A stretch of 64,000 bases of DNA from Arabidopsis thaliana (taxonomy: Eukaryota > Streptophyta > Magnoliopsida > Brassicales > Brassicaceae). The position numbers and the translations under genes are program-made. Positions within the stretch are counted from its first letter, which is position 1. Every line of letters begins with the position of its first letter. Below, piece after piece: positions 58,175-64,000 of the stretch. Below the pieces are notes generated by a model. It worked only from the letters and a program-made list of their open reading frames with translations. It did not search any database and was not told where the DNA came from. Location: positions 4,960,101 through 5,024,100 of the forward strand of contig NC_003074.8 in assembly GCF_000001735.4 (NCBI RefSeq), written 5' to 3'.

Positions 58175-60004
58175 ATGACTTCCTCTCTTCCTCCACTCAT
58201 CTTCTTCTTCACCGTCTTCTTCGTCCACTCTCTCTCCGCCGTCTCCGATCTTCACGAAACCAGATCACGTTTCAAACCTCCTCAGTTCTCTCCTCTCTTC
58301 TTCTCCTCTCTTCCCCAAAACGTCACAAAATCCCCTACTCGCTACTTCGAGGTTCAAAAACCTCCCGTTCCAAATCTCCCGACAGCTCAACAACCGTGTT
58401 CGTATCAAATCCTCCACCATGACTTTGGCTACACCTACGCTAAACCACCGGTTCTCTCCAATTACACACTCCCCTCTCACTGCTCCTCTCGAGAATTCTC
58501 CAAAATCGTCCTCGAATTCAAATCCACCAGCCAAGGAAGACAATTCGATCGTATCTTCGGTGTTTGGCTTGACGGCGTTGAGATTCTCCGGAGCTGCACC
58601 GCCGAGCCTAGACCAAACGGAATTGTTTGGTCTGTCGAGAAAGATGTGACCAAGTATCACTCTTTGCTCGTCAAAAACGAGACTCAGATTCTCTCTGTTT
58701 ATCTTGGTAATCTTATCGATAAAACCTATACTGGTGTTTACCATGTTGATGTCATCTTCCATTTCTATCAATCCGAAAGTAATCTTCAAGATGTTTCTGG
58801 TTATAGCTCTTCTAAAGCTGATATGATCCTGCCGATTTCGAGAAATCTTCCGTTGAACGATGGATTGTGGTTTGAAATTGTGAATTCGAATGATACCAAG
58901 TATAAGGAGTTTGAGATTCCTAGGAATGTTTATAGAGCTGTGCTTGAGGTTTATGTTTCTTTTCATGAGAATGATGAGTTTTGGTATGGAAATCTTCCTA
59001 ATGACTATGTTACTGCTAATAATCTTAGTGTTGCTGGTAATGGACCTTTTAGAGAAGTTGTGGTTAGTCTTGACGGTGATATTGCTGGTGCTGTTTGGCC
59101 TTTCCCTGTTGTTTTCACCGGTGGGATTAATCCTTTGCTTTGGAGACCAATTACTGCTATTGGCTCTTTTGATTTGCCGAGTTACGATATCGAGATCACG
59201 CCGTTCTTGGGAAGTTTGTTAGATGGGAAGACTCATAAGGTGGGGTTTAGTGTTACAAATGCTTTGAATGTTTGGTATATTGATGCGAATTTGCATCTTT
59301 GGTTGGATCAAGAGAAGGAGATTGTTGAAGGGAAGGTGTTGGATTTCAGTAGAAGCTCTCTGGAGATTAGCTCTGTCTCGGATTTTAAAGGCTTGAATGG
59401 AAACTTCACCACGAAAGCAAAGAGGTCGATAACTTCGGTTGGGTTGGTTAAATCTTCTCATGGGGACATTATAACTAATGCTAATCAAGAATTTAGCTAC
59501 GAGAACAAGATGGTTTTAGGTAAAGATGGGAACTTGCAGATCATAGATCAATTGATCCAAGCTGATGATCGTATTCATGCCAAGAGAGCCTCCAGAGAGA
59601 TCTACGCAGCGAAATCTATCAAGAGTTTTCCTTTTTACCTCGACTCTGACACTTTGGAGCAGCAGAATAACACATATCTGGCGGTAGCGAATGTCTCGAT
59701 GGCATTCAACGAGGAGAGATCAGAGAGCGACAAAGGGTTGATGAGAACGTTTAAGAGCAAGCTTGAAAACAAGCAAGAAGGGCAAGGAGTAATGGTGGTG
59801 AAGAATAACTTAGTGGTCAGTGGATATGGAAGCACACAACAAGTGTATAACTATGTTGGAAGTGACCAATGTTACTTCAGAAACATCAGTAGTTACAACT
59901 ACACTATTCTCTATGACAAGGTTGAATCTGTTTGCAAGAAGAAAACACTGAAGCTGCCTCCACGGCTCGAGCATTTACCAAGACAACACCCCTTACTTGC
60001 TTGA
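58175..60004 (+). CDS. Peptide-N4-asparagine amidase A-like secreted protein
   Basis: Intronless frame of 609 aa. Residues 1-24 form a signal peptide (MTSSLPPLIFFFTVFFVHSL with AVSD at the likely cleavage site). The remainder follows the plant PNGase A family: a PCSYQILHHDFGYTYAKPPV segment near residue 75, FDRIFGVWLDGVEILRSCTAEP, VYHVDVIFHFY, and PFPVVFTGGINPLLWRPITAIGSFDLPSYDIEITPFLG. Family enzymes cleave the bond between Asn and N-glycans on denatured glycoproteins in acidic compartments, releasing free N-glycans in the vacuole or apoplast. Several N-x-S/T sites are present, as expected of a secretory protein. Two PNGase A-like proteins exist in Arabidopsis and not every member has shown activity, so the enzymatic role is inferred. 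Probably At3g14920. Confidence 0.9.
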   Translation: MTSSLPPLIFFFTVFFVHSLSAVSDLHETRSRFKPPQFSPLFFSSLPQNVTKSPTRYFEVQKPPVPNLPTAQQPCSYQILHHDFGYTYAKPPVLSNYTLPSHCSSREFSKIVLEFKSTSQGRQFDRIFGVWLDGVEILRSCTAEPRPNGIVWSVEKDVTKYHSLLVKNETQILSVYLGNLIDKTYTGVYHVDVIFHFYQSESNLQDVSGYSSSKADMILPISRNLPLNDGLWFEIVNSNDTKYKEFEIPRNVYRAVLEVYVSFHENDEFWYGNLPNDYVTANNLSVAGNGPFREVVVSLDGDIAGAVWPFPVVFTGGINPLLWRPITAIGSFDLPSYDIEITPFLGSLLDGKTHKVGFSVTNALNVWYIDANLHLWLDQEKEIVEGKVLDFSRSSLEISSVSDFKGLNGNFTTKAKRSITSVGLVKSSHGDIITNANQEFSYENKMVLGKDGNLQIIDQLIQADDRIHAKRASREIYAAKSIKSFPFYLDSDTLEQQNNTYLAVANVSMAFNEERSESDKGLMRTFKSKLENKQEGQGVMVVKNNLVVSGYGSTQQVYNYVGSDQCYFRNISSYNYTILYDKVESVCKKKTLKLPPRLEHLPRQHPLLA

Positions 60005-60574
60005 TATATGACCAGAGACAGTGGAGAAAGAAAGATCACAATTAAAAATAAACAGTTCCTTAATGTTTCTTCGGTTTTTTCAACTTTTCATACATTGTCT
60101 TTCTGGTCAACAAGGATCACAGTGAACCGGTATCTGAACTGAATGTAACAGAACCGGTTAATGTCTTAATGATTTATCAACCGATCGATTTGAATCCATC
60201 TCACAGTGCAAAACAGAATCTGAATTGTGTTTGTTCTGCGCAAAACACTCTGCTGTGACAATTAACCGATCAATCTGAATTGATATCAAATTGCTCAATA
60301 CCGAACCAGCGAATCGTACCGGAAATATTACCCCCAAAGGCCAAAGGAGAAGCAACAAAGAAATCCGGAAGGTGGGTCCTAGTATTATCCAGATAGATCA
60401 TACGTGGCATCATTACAGCCGTCGAAGTGATTGACTTAAAAAGGTCAAACCTTGAATCTCATCTCTCTCGTCTCCCCTCGGCGATAAGGAAATATCTAAC
60501 CAGACCGGCCCAAGGAGCGGGCAAAATCAGAAAGCATTTGATCTTCAAACTCTTGGGTTCTTCTCTGATTGAAA
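60005..60574. promoter_or_regulatory. Intergenic region and HEME1 promoter
   Basis: The left part is the 3' flank of the PNGase A-like gene, and the right part has a CT-rich leader (about 60455-60480) before the HEME1 ATG at 60575. Several ACCGG/CCGGT motifs occur (for example around 60128, 60152, 60320). I see no gene. Confidence 0.5.
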
Positions 60575-62477
60575 ATGAGCTTATCATCGCCAACCAGGTC
60601 CGATAAAGTTCCAATTTTTGTTCTTTCGATTACTGTTATGCCAATTTTAGTACTTTGCTTTTGCTAAATTCTGTTGTAGACAGTGCTTGTAGCTCGTCCA
60701 GATGTTACTCCTCGGGATTATCGTTTCCGATTGGATTTGGATCGAATCCCATCAATGTGGGATTGGTTTGTTACCCAAAAAGATACAGTATTGCTGCTCG
60801 GAAGTTCGTAGTGGCTTGCTCCTCCTCCTCTTCCGGTACATAATGATTTATGCTTTTTGATATTGAAATGATTTTAGTCGATTCGGGTTACTAGCTGCTC
60901 ATTGGAATGTCATATTTTTAATTAAGCCTGAGTTTAGATGTTGAGCATGAATGTTGCCCTTGAAATGCTCTTTTTTTCGCTTGTGAGCTTGTGGAATAGA
61001 TTGAAATTTCCAGTTTTGGGTCACTTCACTTGAAATTTAGCTAATCAGGATAAATGAATCTGTAGCCTTATACTTTTGTAAGTCTAAAGAAGCTTTCTCA
61101 CATTTACACATTTTGTTCAAAATGTGTAATCAGATCCACTTTTGGTTAAGGCTGCAAAAGGGCAAGCCATAAGTCGTCCTCCAGCTTGGATGATGAGGCA
61201 AGCAGGAAGGTATATGGCTGTTTACCAAAAGCTCGCCAAGAAACATCCGTCCTTCAGAGAGAGATCAGAGAACACTGATCTAATAGTGGAAATCTCTTTG
61301 CAGCCTTGGCAAGCATTCAGACCAGACGGTGTCATCATTTTCTCTGACATCCTCACCCCTTTACCTGCATTCGGTGTCCCTTTTGATATTGAAGAGGTAA
61401 AAGGTCCTGTAATCCAATCTCCTATCCGAACTGAAGAAGATATGAAGAGATTACATCCCATTGATTTCGAGAAACTACAGTTTGTTGGAGATTCTCTCAA
61501 GATTTTGAGACGAGAGGTGGTTTTCTTCTTCTTCTTAGCCTTCCCCTAGACTTGACCAAATGTCTTCCAGTTTGTGAAAATGGATTCTTGTTTTGAAAGG
61601 TTGGGGAACATGCTGCGGTGTTGGGTTTCGTTGGAGCGCCTTGGACAATTGCAACATATATTGTTGAAGGAGGAACAACTCGAACATATACAGTCATAAA
61701 GAATATGTGCCACACTGCACCAGATGTATTGAGAGCTCTATTATCTCATTTAACCAAGGCCATTACCGAGTATGTGGTTTACCAAGTTGAGCACGGAGCT
61801 CACTGCATACAAATATTCGATTCCTGGGGTGGCCAACTGACTCCGGAGATGTGGGAGCGCTGGTCCAAACCATACATTGAAGAGGTACAATTAAATGCTT
61901 TCAACTTGATTACTTGAAAGTTGAAACATTTTCTTTTCGCGTTTTAACGTTTTTTTTTTCTGCCATTTGGGCTCGCCAGATCATACATGCTGTAAAGAAA
62001 AGATGTCCAGATACGCCGATAGTTTTCTACATCAATGGAAATGGTGGCCTTCTTGAGCGAATGAAAGGAACTGGAGCTGATGTTATTGGACTTGACTGGA
62101 CTGTAGATATGGCTGATGGAAGGAGGCGATTGGGAAGCGAGGTAAGTGTGCAGGGAAATGTTGATCCAGCTTACCTATTCTCTCCGCTTCCTGCTTTGAC
62201 CGAAGAAATTGAAAGGTAGGTCACTTTGTTCAGCTGAATAAAAAAGTAGTGCTTATAATTCAAATTAAGAAACTGAAAGAAATGTATGTTTTGTGTCAGA
62301 GTTGTGAAGTGTGCTGGACCAAAAGGGCATATTCTCAATCTAGGACACGGTGTCTTGGTAGGGACACCAGAGGAAGCCGTGGCTCATTTCTTTGAAACCG
62401 CTAGAAACTTGGATTACCAAACACTTTTCCAAAATCATGTTCCTGCAGAAAAAGCTGAACCTGAATTGGTTGTCTGA
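60575..62477 (+). CDS. HEME1: Uroporphyrinogen decarboxylase, plastid
   Basis: Six exons in my model: 60575-60597, 60693-60835, 61134-61516, 61600-61884, 61980-62215, 62300-62477; 1248 nt, 415 aa. The enzyme removes four acetate carboxyls from uroporphyrinogen III to make coproporphyrinogen III, a step shared by chlorophyll and haem synthesis in plastids. The N-terminal 55 residues are Ser-rich and basic, a transit peptide. The mature part shows the family signatures: [21 protein letters not shown] with the catalytic Asp, [16 protein letters not shown], and [14 protein letters not shown], ending with [13 protein letters not shown]. Two acceptors 13 bases apart (60679 and 60692) precede exon 2; only the second keeps the frame from the ATG at 60575, so the N-terminus is the least certain part. 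Probably At3g14930 (HEME1). Confidence 0.92.
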
Positions 62478-64000
62478 GAAATGGTGACTAGACAAGTGCC
62501 TACGCCGAAGAATTTGCTGTTTAAGTTTTGTGAACATATGTCTGAATCTCTTAAACTTGGTGCAGGAATGAGAGAAAAAGTTCCATGTCTGACCCTTAAT
62601 CGATGCTAGAGTTGGTAACTTGCTATGAGATATATGCGAAGCTGTCCAGTTTTTGTTTGGCTTGCTTGAGGATTTCCAATCTTCTGGACCAAGCTCTGCT
62701 TAACGTTTAACAATGTATTGAGTTGCTCCTAGGCTTCAAATGTTGCTGCTTCTTTTGGAGATATGACTCTGGTTAAAGTTTAACCAAACATTCATTTATC
62801 TGGTTAATCTCAAACCTTTGCTATGTTTGTTATCCCACTTTTTTCATATGGTTCTTTCTAGATCTCTGTATCTGGTGTGTCTTCTCTCGTGATCTCAACA
62901 TTCGATGTGAAACCAGGTAGATTGTAATATTGTATCATAGACTGCAAAAGATAACGCAAAAGAGAAGTCTCTGATCTCAACCTGAATCAGACTTGTTAGG
63001 AGTCCCTCTTGTTTGGTTTAATTCAATTTTCCGGTTCGGATTTCTGGATTATAAACCGAATTAACTACAAACGGAAAAACGTACCGCGTTATTGCGGTAA
63101 CCAGCAACTTTAATTGGCCTATAGTAGAATCAAATGAAAAGAAAAGAGCAATTTTTTTTTTTTTTTTTTGGTTTTTTGGTTAAAGAAGAAAAGAGCAAAT
63201 TGGAAAAACAAATAGATAAGATAATTTATATGATTTAAAAGTCAAATGTAATCACAACATATAAATTTTAACTTATAAAATATAGTCACACCATTGCCTC
63301 ATCGTATTTGCTTTCATGAATCATCCCACCACTTGTAAGCTTTATTTTATTAAGAATGAAAACGGAGAAATATAAATTGAACACTATATACTATTGTCGT
63401 CACCCTCCCCGAATGTTTCTGATAAATAATGTTAACTATCATCTAATACGTCAACCGGATTATCACCGACACTGACCCCACACCTAACCACTGATGCACA
63501 AGTTTATATTAGTGTAGGTATCATCCACAATATATTATCCAATAATTGAACCTTGTTAATGTCTTTGGTTCATAAAGCGATCTATAATCAATTCAGCATT
63601 ATTGCTAAAATTCAAATTAAGAAGACGGCATGATTTGTTAAAACCATAAAGAAATACAAAAGGGTCAATGATAAAACTGTTTAAACGAATCAGTCTACCC
63701 AAGAGCCGTCTCTCGAATACTAGTTTTAAATTCATAAGCGTATAGAGTTTAGTGATTCCAGAACACTTTACAGGCCAAAATCTAATATTTCGATATTTTG
63801 AAACGACATTTTTAGTCCTATAATTAAATTTGCAACGTATTAGATTACTTTTAAAATGTGATACTGCGAAGAAAATGAATCAAAAGATTGAATCGAATAT
63901 TCGAACAGACGGACAAGAACCCACGAAGCGATACAGATCAGAAACTCTGCTTCTTTTTTTAACAAGAGATCACAAACTTGGTTGACTTGAGTTCATATTA
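62478..64000. other. Right-end region without a recognisable gene
   Basis: It holds the HEME1 3' untranslated region, then AT-rich sequence with a T-run at 63151-63169. I see no coding region or RNA gene before the window ends. Confidence 0.6.

Noticed and set aside
58265-58966. 233-aa minus-strand frame opposite the PNGase A-like gene
   Set aside because: It lies wholly inside a conserved coding frame on the other strand and shows no domain. It arises from codon bias.
1-64000. CRISPR array, operon, prophage or bacterial insertion sequence
   Set aside because: Nothing of the kind is present. Spliced genes, gene spacing and the tRNA structure are those of a plant nuclear chromosome.

Overview
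This is plant nuclear DNA. It is AT-rich, its genes carry many short GT-AG introns, it has a cytosolic-type tRNA gene with internal A and B boxes, and it shows no operons. The protein set and its order match the upper arm of Arabidopsis thaliana chromosome 3, about At3g14780 to At3g14930; these locus names come from memory of gene order and protein sequence, not from a search. I built exon models by hand from reading frames and splice sites. All close in frame, and where I remember the family member's length (RHM3 664 aa, MSL5 881 aa) the model agrees.

Layout: a small minus-strand gene joining a callose-synthase N-terminus to a CACTA/En-Spm-type C-terminus (1.8-3.4 kb); RHM3 rhamnose synthase (+, 4.7-6.8 kb); a domesticated BED/hAT transposase (-, 7.5-9.5 kb); the mechanosensitive channel MSL5 (-, 11.1-14.1 kb); a 4.5 kb gene-free, AT-rich stretch holding a Helitron end; a GDSL hydrolase (+, 18.6-20.1 kb); a 3.1 kb gene-free stretch with an old duplication and a hairpin; an uncharacterised protein with a beta-barrel-like C-terminus (+, 23.3-25.6 kb); the LRR-malectin receptor kinase LIK1 (+, 24 coding exons, 28.2-33.8 kb); TBL41, a wall O-acetyltransferase-type protein (+, 35.5-37.5 kb); tRNA-Cys(GCA) (38.04 kb); an NHL-repeat membrane protein (-, 38.5-40.8 kb); a DUF641/GIL1-like protein (+, 44.1-45.5 kb); a DOG1-domain protein (+, 46.5-47.6 kb); the DNA 3'-phosphatase ZDP (+, 48.7-53.0 kb); EMB3120-like plastid protein (-, 53.3-55.2 kb); a Rab3GAP regulatory-subunit-like protein (+, 55.3-57.5 kb); a PNGase A-like secreted protein (+, 58.2-60.0 kb); and uroporphyrinogen decarboxylase HEME1 (+, 60.6-62.5 kb).

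These are independent eukaryotic genes and do not form one pathway. Cell-wall and surface functions recur (RHM3, TBL41, LIK1, the GDSL protein, the PNGase A-like protein). The observations I rate highest are the callose-synthase/transposase chimera, the hAT protein that has lost conserved transposase residues, the two-start arrangement of ZDP with an overlapping three-codon uORF, the 138-bp divergent promoter between the EMB3120-like and Rab3GAP-like genes, and the beta-barrel-like unknown protein. I found no evidence for a wholly new multi-gene system.
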